A DNA stretch of 64,000 bases from Bacteroidota bacterium (lineage in GTDB: Bacteria; Bacteroidota; Rhodothermia; Rhodothermales; Rubricoccaceae): positions 248,001-312,000 of the forward strand of contig JBCBNX010000003.1 of the NCBI GenBank assembly GCA_039821555.1, in the 5' to 3' direction. Shown in pieces: positions 33,856 through 42,641 of this stretch; the stretch's first letter is position 1, and each line of letters opens with the position of its first letter. Both the position numbers and the translations under genes were made by a program. The notes below the pieces were generated by a model, which was not told the origin of the DNA, searched no databases, and worked only from the letters and a program-made list of their open reading frames with translations.

Positions 33856-35031
33856 TCAGGCGTCAGGCGGTGTGTACGTCGCGTCGACCCAACCCTCGGC
33901 GCGGCCGCTCGCCAGCGCCGTCTCGATGAAGTGGACGCCGCGCGCACCGTCCTGCACGGTCGTGATGTCGAGGTCGAGTGGGTCCGGGTCGGTGCCGTCG
34001 CGGCGGGCCAGCATGAGGCGGCACGCGTTGGCGTAGATGTTGCCAAACGCCTCGAAGAAGGCCTCGGGGTGCCCGGGTGGGAGACGGGTGGCATGCTGTG
34101 CGGCGGGCCCGAGGTCGCCAGCGCTCTGGCGGTAGACGCGCTCGTCGCCGCCGACGGTGCGAAAGAGGAGGCGCGTCGGGGTTTCCTGGTGCCACTCGAT
34201 GGAGGCCTCGGAGCCGTAGATGCGCAGCGTGAGCCGGTTTTCCTCGCCGACGGCGATCTGCGTCGCGTGGAGGAGGCCTTTGGCCCCGCCCTCGAAACGC
34301 AGGAGGAGGGTTGCGTCGTCGTCCACGCGGCGGCCCTCCACGAACGAGGTCACGTCGGCGCAGAGCGCTTCGATCTCCAGGCCGGTGACGTAGCGCGCGA
34401 GATGCTCGGCGTGCGAGCCGATGTCGCCGAGGGCTCCCGCGCCGGCGAGCGCCGGGTTCGTGCGCCACGACGCCTGCTTGCTGCCGCCCTCGTCGCCCTG
34501 CTCCAGCGGCGTGGCGAGCCAGCCCTGCGCATACTCCGCGACGACCTTGCGGACGGTCCCGAGCGCGCCGTCGGCCACGAGCGCGCGGGCGTGCTTCACG
34601 AGCGGATAGCCCGCGTAGTTGTGCGTGAGCGCGAAGATGACGTCGTGCTGGGCGACGAGGCGGCACAGGTCCTCAGCGTCCTCCAGCGTCGTCGTCATCG
34701 GCTTGTCGCAGACGACGTGGAAGCCGCGCTCGATGAACGCCTTCGCGACGGGGTGGTGGAGGTGGTTGGGCGTGACCACGCTCACGAAGTCGATGCGTTC
34801 GTCCGCAGGCAGGGCGGCCTCGCGCTCGGCCATCTCGGCGTAGGAGCCATAAACGCGATCCGGGTCGAGGCCGAGCGTCGCGCCGAAGTTTTGCGACTTC
34901 TCGGCGTTCGAGGAAAGCGCCCCGGCGGTGAGCACCGCGAGACCGTCCAGCTGGGCGGCGCGGCGGTGGACCTCGCCGATGAAGGCACCAGGGCCACCCC
35001 CGACCATGCCATAACGAAGCGGCTTAAACAT
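33856..35031 (-). CDS. Gfo/Idh/MocA family NAD(P)-dependent oxidoreductase
   Basis: A 391-residue dehydrogenase. A Rossmann fold opens with [20 protein letters not shown], then [31 protein letters not shown]. The CDKP loop is the family's catalytic EKP-type lysine motif. The C-terminal alpha/beta domain includes [15 protein letters not shown]. The start at 35031 ([12 protein letters not shown]) is chosen because the nucleotide-binding strand begins there. Family members oxidise sugars, inositols or their derivatives. It is flanked by two TIM-barrel sugar isomerases, a common catabolic partnership. The leader before the ATG contains CCACCTTCTCACTTC, shared in style with several genes here. Confidence 0.93.
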   Translation of the reverse strand: MFKPLRYGMVGGGPGAFIGEVHRRAAQLDGLAVLTAGALSSNAEKSQNFGATLGLDPDRVYGSYAEMAEREAALPADERIDFVSVVTPNHLHHPVAKAFIERGFHVVCDKPMTTTLEDAEDLCRLVAQHDVIFALTHNYAGYPLVKHARALVADGALGTVRKVVAEYAQGWLATPLEQGDEGGSKQASWRTNPALAGAGALGDIGSHAEHLARYVTGLEIEALCADVTSFVEGRRVDDDATLLLRFEGGAKGLLHATQIAVGEENRLTLRIYGSEASIEWHQETPTRLLFRTVGGDERVYRQSAGDLGPAAQHATRLPPGHPEAFFEAFGNIYANACRLMLARRDGTDPDPLDLDITTVQDGARGVHFIETALASGRAEGWVDATYTPPDA

Positions 35032-35124
35032 CAAGAAGGGAGAGGGTTGAAGTGAGAAGGTGGACGTGGGGGTCGAGATCGGAGGCTGCAAAGACCTGAG
35101 ACTTTTGACCCAGGACCTGCGACC

Positions 35125-36015
35125 TTAGCCGCGCAGGCGCTCGACGTGCGCGATGCTCGTCTCGATGCTGGCGAGCGCGTCCGTCGGGTTGTCGTGCTCC
35201 ACGAAGGCATAGCGCAGCCCCGCCTGCTCGGCCTGCGCGAAGATGGCCGCGAAGTCGATGGCGCCCTCGCCGACGGGCTGCATCGCGCCGTCGGCGGAGC
35301 GGTCCTTGACGTGGAAGAGCGGGAAGCGACCCGGGTAGCGCGCGAAGTAGTCGAGCGGGTCGTAGCCAGCGTGGACGACCCAATACAGGTCCATCTCCAG
35401 GTCAACGACCGCGGGGTCGGTGCCTTCCACGAGGCCGTCGTAGCCTGGCGTGTCGCCGCCGAAGGTGTCGAACTCGAAGGCGTGGTTGTGGTAGCCGAGG
35501 CGGACGCCAGCCTGCGCTGCGCGCGCGCCGTAGCCGTTGAGCTCCTCGCCGAGCGCGCGCCAGCCGTCGACGCTGGTCGGGCGGTCCTCCGGGTCGAGCC
35601 ACGGCACGACGACGTACTCGAAGCCGACGAGCTGCGCCATCTCCAGGATGGTGTCGAGGCCGCCGTCCTGGCGCAGCCGCTGGATGGCCACGTGCGTGGA
35701 CGGCGTCGTCAGGCCGATGTCATCGAGGACGGCGCGGACGACGCTGGGCTCGCGGTCGTAGAAGCCGCCGTAGCCGCCATGGTCGGTCGCATAGTCGGCG
35801 AATTCGACCTGCTCGTAGCCGAGGCCCCGAATCGCTTCGAGCACGCCCACGAAGTCGCCCTCGAAGACGCTGCGGACGGTGTAGAGCTGCACACCGATCT
35901 GGGCGGGCACGTCGGGGGGAATGCCGAGGCGCGCCCGGGCAGCGGCGGCCGGTCCGAGGAGCGCGAGGCCACCGAGCGCAGCAGCCGACGACGAGAGGAA
36001 GGAGCGACGGTCCAT
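35125..36015 (-). CDS. Exported sugar phosphate isomerase/epimerase with Tat-like signal
   Basis: A 296-residue TIM-barrel protein of the xylose-isomerase-like family, starting at 36015 with MDRRSFLSSSAAALGGLALL. This twin-arginine signal indicates folded export to the periplasm. The body has PAQIGVQLYTVRSVFEGDF, YEQVEFADYATDHGGYGGF, RLGYHNHAFEFD, AVVDLEMDLYWVVHAG, FPLFHVKDRS and YAFVEHDN. The Glu, His and Asp residues in these strands are the usual metal ligands. Bacteroidota often carry such Tat-exported isomerase-like proteins beside Gfo/Idh/MocA genes in 3-keto-sugar metabolism, so that pathway is plausible but not shown. Confidence 0.9.
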   Translation of the reverse strand: MDRRSFLSSSAAALGGLALLGPAAAARARLGIPPDVPAQIGVQLYTVRSVFEGDFVGVLEAIRGLGYEQVEFADYATDHGGYGGFYDREPSVVRAVLDDIGLTTPSTHVAIQRLRQDGGLDTILEMAQLVGFEYVVVPWLDPEDRPTSVDGWRALGEELNGYGARAAQAGVRLGYHNHAFEFDTFGGDTPGYDGLVEGTDPAVVDLEMDLYWVVHAGYDPLDYFARYPGRFPLFHVKDRSADGAMQPVGEGAIDFAAIFAQAEQAGLRYAFVEHDNPTDALASIETSIAHVERLRG

Positions 36016-36150
36016 GACGGGAAGCGGTGACGAGGAAGAGACGACGCAGGGACGGCCTTGCGAAAGCGGTTCCACAACGTACGAAAGCCCGGGGATCTTC
36101 CTGGCGTTCCGTTGCGGCTACGCGCTGACGTCTACGCCTCGACGGTGCGC

Positions 36151-37536
36151 TTAGGCCTCGACGGCGTCCGCGCGCAGCACGACGTAGCCGTAGCCCGGCA
36201 GCGTGAGCGTCCCAGCCTCCATCGCAGCCTCGCCGAAGACGACCTCAGTACCCGCGGGCGGCGCGTCGAGCGCCACCGTGGCGGCCTCGGCGCGCGTGTT
36301 CACGGCGACGAGCATCGTCGCGCCGTCGCGCGTCATGGTGTAGGCGATCACCGTCTCCGGCTGGTCGTGCGCGACCGTCCCGACGGTGCCGTGCGTGAAC
36401 GCATTGCTGGAGGCGCGGAACGCGAGCAAGTCGGTGTAGAACGAGCGCATGGCACCCGCTCCCTCCGCGCTCCGATTGACGGACACCTTCTCGAAGAGCG
36501 GGATCTCCTGCGGGTCGGCGTGCTCCTGGCCGTTGTAGACGAGCGGGAAGCCCGGCATGAGCAGCATCGCCGCAGCCGCAGCGCGGGCGCCCTCGTCGCC
36601 GCCGAAGAGTTCGAGCGGCGTGGCATCCCAGGCGGTCTCGTCGTGGTTGGAGGTGAAATTCATCCGCAGCGCGCCCTCGGGGTAGGTTGCCTCCTCTTCA
36701 GCCACGAGGTCGACGAGGCTCTGCGCGGTGGCGTCGCCGTTCCAGACTTCCTTGACGCGGGCGTAGCGCGGCCAGCCGTAGCTCGCGTCGAACCCGGCAG
36801 CGTGGACCTCGCCCGTGCTCCACTCGGCGAGCATGAACACCGGCTTGATCGCCTGCAGCGAGTCGATGGCGGCTTCCCAGAAGTCGTTCGGCACCATGCC
36901 AGCCACGTCGCAGCGGTAGCCGTCGATGTCAAACTCGCGCACCCAGTAGGTGAGCGCGTCGATCATGGCGGCGCGGGTGGCGGGGTTGTCGTAGTTGAGG
37001 TCGGCGGTGTCAGTCCAGTCGGTGAGGTTGCCGGCGTTGTCCCGCGGGACGATGATCTCGCCGTTCTCGTTCTGGGTGTAGTAGTCGGGGTTCGTCTCGA
37101 TCCAGGCGTTGTCCCAGCCCGTGTGGTTCGCGACCCAGTCGATGATGAGCTTCATGCCGCGGGCATGCGCACCGTCGACGAGCGCGCGGAAATCGTCTTC
37201 GGTGCCGAGGAGCGGGTTGACGGCCTTGTAGTCCTGGATGGCGTAGGGCGAGCCGAGCGTGCCCTTGCGGTTGGCCTCGCTGATCGGGTGGATGGGCATG
37301 AGCCAGAGCGTGTTCACGCCGAGCGCCTGGAGCGAGTCGAGGCGGGCCGTGACAGCGGTGAAGGTGCCCTCTTCGGAGAAATTGCGGACGAAGACCTCGT
37401 AGAGCACCGTCTCCTCGTGCGAGAACGTAACGGCTTCCACGGGGACGGTATCCTCGCCGTCGGAGGCCGAGTCGTCAGCCGGCTGGCAGCCGGGCAGCAT
37501 GAGGAGGAGGGCGAGGAGTGAGAGAAGAAGGCGCAT
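36151..37536 (-). CDS. GH13 alpha-amylase-family lipoprotein
   Basis: A 461-residue lipoprotein starting at 37536; the lipobox LPGC puts the lipidated Cys at 17. The GH13 barrel is complete: VNTLWLMPIHPIS, IDWVANHTGWDN, the nucleophile Asp210 in DGYRCDVAG, the acid/base Glu238 in MLAEWS and the transition-state Asp299 in TSNHDET. A short C-terminal beta domain ends the protein. Alpha-glucan hydrolysis at the cell surface or periplasm is expected. A longer frame to 37806 runs through the third palindromic element and is not the start. Together with GH97 it forms the carbohydrate block. Confidence 0.94.
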   Translation of the reverse strand: MRLLLSLLALLLMLPGCQPADDSASDGEDTVPVEAVTFSHEETVLYEVFVRNFSEEGTFTAVTARLDSLQALGVNTLWLMPIHPISEANRKGTLGSPYAIQDYKAVNPLLGTEDDFRALVDGAHARGMKLIIDWVANHTGWDNAWIETNPDYYTQNENGEIIVPRDNAGNLTDWTDTADLNYDNPATRAAMIDALTYWVREFDIDGYRCDVAGMVPNDFWEAAIDSLQAIKPVFMLAEWSTGEVHAAGFDASYGWPRYARVKEVWNGDATAQSLVDLVAEEEATYPEGALRMNFTSNHDETAWDATPLELFGGDEGARAAAAAMLLMPGFPLVYNGQEHADPQEIPLFEKVSVNRSAEGAGAMRSFYTDLLAFRASSNAFTHGTVGTVAHDQPETVIAYTMTRDGATMLVAVNTRAEAATVALDAPPAGTEVVFGEAAMEAGTLTLPGYGYVVLRADAVEA

Positions 37537-37584
37537 GGGATCGAGGCAGCAGTCGTAGGATTCGAGTCGGCAGAACACCTCCTG

Positions 37585-37682
37585 CTTCTCTCCCTCGCCT
37601 GCCGCAAGCGTCAGGCCGGATCGAAAAGCTGTCCCCCTCGTGCACGAGGGGGACAGATCGAGCAACGCGAGATCAGGGGGTG
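37585..37682. repeat. Palindromic dispersed element, copy 3
   Basis: The central hairpin at 37629-37656 is a perfect 28-base palindrome with arms CTGTCCCCCTCGTG and its complement. The flanks are less similar to the other copies, but AAAGCTGTCCCC and a terminal AGGGGGTGC are shared. It sits between divergent genes for the amylase and the phosphoesterase fusion. Confidence 0.75.
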
Positions 37683-37781
37683 CATCGGGCTTTTCAGAAA
37701 ATACCACGCGTCCGCTCCTGCTCCGCCATCGACGCGGGCTTCGTATCGTGGGGCACCCCGCCCAATGACCTATTGCCTCCG

Positions 37782-40700
37782 ATGCGTCGCCTTCTCGCCT
37801 CCTCATCCTTCATCACGGTCTGGCTCGTCCTGTGCGCCGGGCTCGCGCTGAGTGCCTGCACCCACACGCGCCCGCAGCTCGACCCCCAGCCCGGCGCGCA
37901 GCCGGACGCCTCTGCTCCAACGGCCCCGCACACGCACCGGGTCGTGCTGATCGGCAACACGGGCGCGACGGCCGAGACGGACGCGGTACTGGCCCAACTC
38001 GGCGGCGAACTCGCGGCGCTCTCGGCAGACGCCCAGGAGGCCACCACGGTCGTCTACCTCGGCGACGTGATGCCGGGCGGGCTGCCGGACTCGTCATCGA
38101 CGGAGCGGGCCGAGGCGGAGGCGCACTTGCGTCGGCAACTGGCGCCGCTCGCGGGCTTCCGGGGGCGCGTGGTGGTGCTCGCTGGCGACCGCGACTGGAC
38201 GGGCGGCCTCTCGGCGCTGCGCCGGACCGAGGCGTTCGTGGAGCAGCACCTGCACGAGATCCTGGAGGACGAGGCCGACGACCCCGACGTGGACAATACG
38301 TTCCGGCCCAACGGCGGCTACCCCGGCCCCGACGACATCAAGCTCGCCGATGGCCTCCGCCTCTTCCCGCTCAACACCGGCTGGTGGCTCACCGACGAGG
38401 AGCGTCCCCTCGGCGACACGGGCGACTACGACCTCGTGGAGCCGGTCGACATGCTCGCCGAACTCGAAGACCGCCTCGAAGACCGCGACGACGACGACAT
38501 CCTGATCGTCGGCCACCACCCGCTGCGCTCGAACGGGCGCTACGGCGGGGCCTACCCGCTCACCGACCACGTCTTCCCGCTGCGCAATGCCGTCGGGCCG
38601 CTTGGCTACCTCCTCCCACTTCCCATCGTCGGCTCGGCCTACCCGCTCTACCACGCCTACATCGGCACCGACCAGGACCTCGCGGAAGCCCGCTATGCCG
38701 CGCTCAATGACGCGCTGGAACGCCTCTACCGCGGGCACGAGAACGTGCTCGTCGCAGGCGCGCACGACTTCAGCCTCCAGCACTTCCCGCTGAGCGCGGG
38801 CGAGTTCAACCGCCACGCCCTCGTGAGCGGCGCGGCGGTGCGCGGCGAGCGCGTCGCTGGCGGGGGTGGCTCCGCGTTCACGACCGCCCAGCCTGGCTAC
38901 CTGGTGCTCGACTTCTACAAGGACCGCGCCGTGTGGCTGCGCGCCCAGGGCACCGCCGCCGAGCCGCTCGCGCGCTACCAGATCCGCATCGCCGACATCG
39001 ACTACGTGCCCGGCAGCGAGGACGAGCCAGAGGTACCTCTCGACGTGATGCCCGACGACGCCGAGCCGGAGCCCGGCACCACGGTGCGCGTCGCCATCAA
39101 CGCCGCCTACGACAACCTCGGCGGCTTCGGGCGTGCCTTCGCTGGCAACCACTGGCGCGAGGCCTGGGCGACCACCGTCACGCTGCCCGTCCTCGACCTA
39201 GGCACCGCCGGGCGCGCCGGGACCGCCGTGGCCCCCGTTAAACGCAGCGGAAGCGGTCAGACGTTCGGCCTCCGGCTCGTGGAGGTGCAGGACGACGACC
39301 GCACCTACGCGCTCCGCTCCATCGACAAGGAAGCGGCCCGGCGCTGGCCCGTCGAGCTGCGCGGCGGCTTCGCGGAGGCAGCTATCCAGGACCAGACCTC
39401 GTCGTTCCACCCGTTCGCGGCGCTGCTCGTGCCGCCGCTTGCCAAGGCTATCGGCATCTATCACACCGAGCCGCGCCTCGTCTACATCCCCGACGACCCG
39501 CGCCTCGGCCGCTTCCGGTCGTATATGGCCAACCGCCCCGCGCTCCTCGAAGTGCGCCCGGACGAGGACATGAGCGACGTTGCCACGATGGGCTTCGCCG
39601 AGGAGGTGACGTCCACCCCGAACATGTGGGAGGAGGTCATGGGCGATGTGGACCACGTGGTCGACCAGCAGATGTTCGTCCGCGCGCGGCTGCTCGACCT
39701 GTGGCTCGGCGACCACGACCGCCACGACGACCAGTGGCGCTGGGCCGAACGCGAGCCGTTCGAACTCGACTCCACGCTCACCGGCGACGCCCGCACTGAG
39801 GGCAAGGTCTACCAGCCGATCCCCCGCGACCGCGACTACGTCTTCATGCGCATGGACGGCATCGGGCCGTGGTTCACCAAGCAGTTCTTCGCGCGGCAGT
39901 ATCAGGGCTTCGGCTTCGGCTACGGCTACGTCCGTGGCAGCCTCCGCAACGGCCTCGGCCTGATCCGGCGCTACACCAACCGCCTCACCCGCGAGGACTG
40001 GCTCGCCACCGCCCGCGAGATGCAGGCCGCTGTCCCAGATTCGCTCATCGAGGCCGCCATCGTGGCGTCGTGGCCACCGGAGATCGTGGCGCTGCACGGC
40101 GAGGAGATCGGCAACCGCCTCCGCGCCCGCCGCGACCTGCTGACGGAAGTCGCCGCCGACGTGTATGCCGACATGGCTGCCGTGGTGGACGTGGTCGGCT
40201 CGGACAAGCACGAGCGCTTCGAGGTCACGCGCCAGGAGAACGGTGATGTGGAGGTCGCGGTCTTCAAGACGAAAAAGGACGGCGAGGTCGTCGAGGAGGT
40301 CTACCGCCGCACGTTCTTCGACCGTGAGACGGACGAGGTGCGGCTCTACGGCCTCGGCGGGCAGGACCGCTTCGTCCTCTCCGGCGACGGCGGCTCGATG
40401 AAGGTGCGCCTCATCGGCGGGCCCGGCGAGGACCACGTCGACAACGGCTCCACGGCCGGCGGCTGGGGCGCGCGCACGCTCGTCTACGACAGCATCGAGG
40501 GCACCACCGTCGAGCGCGGACGCGACACCGGGCTGCGGCTCTCCGCCGACCCGCGCGTGCTCGACTACGACCAGAGCCGCTACACCTTCAACAGCAGCAT
40601 GCCGCTCCTGGAGTTCCGCGCCAACGAGGAGGACGGCCTCTTCGTGGGCGGCGGCGTGACGCACACGCGCTACGGCTTCCGCCGGGCTCCCTTCGCCAGC

Positions 40701-41660
40701 CAGCACCGGCTCTCGGCCTCCGTGGCCGCGGCTACCGGCGCGTTCTTCGCGAGCTACCGCGGCCACTTCACCGACACGTTCGGCGCGCTCGATCTCATGC
40801 TCGACGTCGAGGCCGCCACGCCCAACAACGTCCGCACGTTCTTCGGACTCGGCAACGAGACCGCCAACACGGACCAGCAGCGCGAGTTCTACCAGGCACA
40901 ACTCACCGAGGCCGACGTGGAGGCGCGGCTCCTGTGGCGCCTCGCCTCGCGGGCGTCGCTCTCGCTCGGGCCCCGCGTCGCCTTCGTCGATGTGCGCGAG
41001 GACGACGACCGCTTCGTCACCCAAGCCGGAATCGCGCCGTCTACGTTCGAGGCGCAGTGGTTCGGTGGCCTCGCCGCCCGCGCCGACCTCGACGCACGCG
41101 ACAACATCGCCAACCCGCAGCGCGGCTTCCGGTGGACACTTGACGGCACGGGCAACCTCGGCCTGAACGGCGACACGGAGAGCTACGCCCAGCTCGAATC
41201 GGCGCTGGCGCTCTACCTCCCCCTCGCGCCCCAGCGGGTGGTGCTGGCCCTGCGGGTCGGCGGCGCGCACAACATCGGCGACTTCCCGTTCTTTGCCGCC
41301 AACACGCTCGGCAGCCGCGAGACGCTGCGCGGCTACCGCCGGACGCGCTTCGCCGGACGCACCTCGTTCTACCAGAACGCCGAGCTGCGCGCCCGCGTCT
41401 TCCGCATCCAGACCTACCTGACGGCCATCGACCTCGGCGTGCTCGGCTTCGTGGACAACGGCCGCGTCTGGACCGAGGCCGACGACACCCAGACCGACCC
41501 GGATGGGAATCGCATCTCGCAGTCGCTCTTCGAGGGCTACCACCAGGGCTACGGCGGCGGCCTCTGGGCGAGCTTCTACGACCAGTTCGTGGTCTCCGGC
41601 TCCGTCGGCGCCTCGGAGGAGGAAACCCTCGTCGAGGTCGGCGTCGGGTTTAAGTTCTAG
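37782..41660 (+). CDS. Lipoprotein: calcineurin-like phosphoesterase fused to Omp85-type barrel
   Basis: A 1292-residue protein starting at 37782; MRRLLASSSF... ends with a lipobox-like LSACT. Residues of about 45-380 follow a metallophosphoesterase layout (TVVYLGDVMPGG, VVVLAGDRDW, LIVGHHPL, VAGAHDFSLQ). Several metal ligands are altered: the first DxH is missing (GNTGAT), and GNHD has become GDRD. The central region is unassigned. The C-terminal third (from about 960) has the alternating pattern of a bacterial surface antigen (Omp85/TamA) barrel, with LGSRETLRGYRRTRFAGRTSFYQNAELR and the final VEVGVGFKF. An outer-membrane protein is certain in outline; enzymatic activity is doubtful. Confidence 0.82.
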   Translation: MRRLLASSSFITVWLVLCAGLALSACTHTRPQLDPQPGAQPDASAPTAPHTHRVVLIGNTGATAETDAVLAQLGGELAALSADAQEATTVVYLGDVMPGGLPDSSSTERAEAEAHLRRQLAPLAGFRGRVVVLAGDRDWTGGLSALRRTEAFVEQHLHEILEDEADDPDVDNTFRPNGGYPGPDDIKLADGLRLFPLNTGWWLTDEERPLGDTGDYDLVEPVDMLAELEDRLEDRDDDDILIVGHHPLRSNGRYGGAYPLTDHVFPLRNAVGPLGYLLPLPIVGSAYPLYHAYIGTDQDLAEARYAALNDALERLYRGHENVLVAGAHDFSLQHFPLSAGEFNRHALVSGAAVRGERVAGGGGSAFTTAQPGYLVLDFYKDRAVWLRAQGTAAEPLARYQIRIADIDYVPGSEDEPEVPLDVMPDDAEPEPGTTVRVAINAAYDNLGGFGRAFAGNHWREAWATTVTLPVLDLGTAGRAGTAVAPVKRSGSGQTFGLRLVEVQDDDRTYALRSIDKEAARRWPVELRGGFAEAAIQDQTSSFHPFAALLVPPLAKAIGIYHTEPRLVYIPDDPRLGRFRSYMANRPALLEVRPDEDMSDVATMGFAEEVTSTPNMWEEVMGDVDHVVDQQMFVRARLLDLWLGDHDRHDDQWRWAEREPFELDSTLTGDARTEGKVYQPIPRDRDYVFMRMDGIGPWFTKQFFARQYQGFGFGYGYVRGSLRNGLGLIRRYTNRLTREDWLATAREMQAAVPDSLIEAAIVASWPPEIVALHGEEIGNRLRARRDLLTEVAADVYADMAAVVDVVGSDKHERFEVTRQENGDVEVAVFKTKKDGEVVEEVYRRTFFDRETDEVRLYGLGGQDRFVLSGDGGSMKVRLIGGPGEDHVDNGSTAGGWGARTLVYDSIEGTTVERGRDTGLRLSADPRVLDYDQSRYTFNSSMPLLEFRANEEDGLFVGGGVTHTRYGFRRAPFASQHRLSASVAAATGAFFASYRGHFTDTFGALDLMLDVEAATPNNVRTFFGLGNETANTDQQREFYQAQLTEADVEARLLWRLASRASLSLGPRVAFVDVREDDDRFVTQAGIAPSTFEAQWFGGLAARADLDARDNIANPQRGFRWTLDGTGNLGLNGDTESYAQLESALALYLPLAPQRVVLALRVGGAHNIGDFPFFAANTLGSRETLRGYRRTRFAGRTSFYQNAELRARVFRIQTYLTAIDLGVLGFVDNGRVWTEADDTQTDPDGNRISQSLFEGYHQGYGGGLWASFYDQFVVSGSVGASEEETLVEVGVGFKF

Positions 41661-41730
41661 GATGTTCGATTTAGGATGTTCGATTTTAGATTGGCTTTTC
41701 AAATGGGAAATCTAAAATCATAAATCGACA
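41659..41730. repeat. AT-rich hairpin with tandem 14-bp repeats before birA
   Basis: AGGATGTTCGATTT occurs twice in tandem (41659-41672 and 41673-41686), overlapping the upstream stop codon. ATTTTAGATT (41683-41692) pairs with AATCTAAAAT (41709-41718). AAAATCATAAATCGA, just before the birA ATG, resembles AAAATCACAAATCGA before sbtB (53847-53861). It is strikingly AT-rich in GC-rich DNA. Confidence 0.65.
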
Positions 41731-42516
41731 ATGGTCTTAGATCGGCTCGGCGACCACCTCCGAACGCGGCGACTGGGGCACGTAGCGCAGGGCTTTGCGA
41801 CGCTCGGATCGACGATGGACGCGGCGGCGACGTGGGTGGCAGACGGCGCCCCACACGGCGCGCTTGTGACCGCCGAAGCGCAGACCGCCGGGCGCGGACG
41901 CCACGGGCGCGGGTGGCACGGCACGCCGGGAGCGAACCTCCACCTCACGCTCGTGCTGCGGCCAACGCTCCCCCGGCGACGGTGGGGCCTGGTCGCCATC
42001 GCCGCTGGCTTGGGCGTGCTCGATGGCGTCGCCGCGCATCTGCTGGAAACCTCGGATCGCCTCGCGCTGAAGTGGCCCAACGACGTGCTGCTCGACGGTC
42101 TGAAGCTCGCTGGCGTGCTCGTCGAGGCCCGCGGCAACGCGGCGCTCCTCGGGATCGGCGTCAACGTGAACGAAGCTGCGTTTCCTGACGCGCTCGCCGC
42201 GCGCGCGACCTCGCTGCGCCTCGCTGGCGGTACCGACGGCGGCGAGATCGACCGGAGCGCGCTCCTCGCCACGCTCCTGCGGCACCTCGAAGCCCGCCTC
42301 GACGCACTCGACACCCACAGCGACGCGGTGCTGGCCGCCGCCGAGCATCGGCTCACCGGACGCGGCGAAGAGGCAACCGTTCGCGCGCCCGACGGCACGA
42401 CGCTGCACGCGGGGCACATTCTCGGTCTCGCCCCCGACGGCGGCCTCCGGCTCGACACAGGCACCGACGAGGTCGTGGTGCATGCGGGCGAGGTTACGTT
42501 GGCGGGCAACAACTGA
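41731..42516 (+). CDS. birA: Biotin--[acetyl-CoA-carboxylase] ligase (class I)
   Basis: A 261-residue biotin protein ligase that activates biotin with ATP and attaches it to the biotin carboxyl carrier protein. The biotin/ATP motif is AGRGRHGRGWHGTPGANLHL and the second signature is LKWPNDVLLDGLKLAGVLVE. A C-terminal SH3-like domain follows (TVRAPDGTTLHAGHILGLAP). No N-terminal DNA-binding domain is present, so it is a ligase only and not a repressor. It follows an AT-rich hairpin and is followed by coaX; both serve acyl-CoA metabolism. Confidence 0.95.
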   Translation: MVLDRLGDHLRTRRLGHVAQGFATLGSTMDAAATWVADGAPHGALVTAEAQTAGRGRHGRGWHGTPGANLHLTLVLRPTLPRRRWGLVAIAAGLGVLDGVAAHLLETSDRLALKWPNDVLLDGLKLAGVLVEARGNAALLGIGVNVNEAAFPDALAARATSLRLAGGTDGGEIDRSALLATLLRHLEARLDALDTHSDAVLAAAEHRLTGRGEEATVRAPDGTTLHAGHILGLAPDGGLRLDTGTDEVVVHAGEVTLAGNN

Positions 42517-42600
42517 GCAGGGCCGCTGGAGCGACCTTTACCTGGATTCGCCGCCGCGCGCGGAGCCCAACCTCGCCGTGCCCTATCGTGACGGGTTTGC

Positions 42601-42640
42601 TCACCGCTTCACCGCTTCACCGCTTCACCGCTTCACCGCC
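42601..42640. repeat. Five 8-bp tandem repeats just before the coaX start
   Basis: TCACCGCT is repeated at 42601, 42609, 42617 and 42625, then TCACCGCC at 42633. The run ends one base before the GTG start of coaX. Unit number is not a multiple of the codon, so slippage would change spacing or, for an upstream start, the reading frame. Confidence 0.85.
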
Positions 42641-42641
42641 T

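Noticed and set aside
39198..41702. 834-codon open frame antisense to the phosphoesterase-barrel gene
   Set aside because: It is the mirror of a high-GC coding gene: composition is Val/Ala/Glu/Arg-rich with no domain pattern, and the sense strand has clear motifs.
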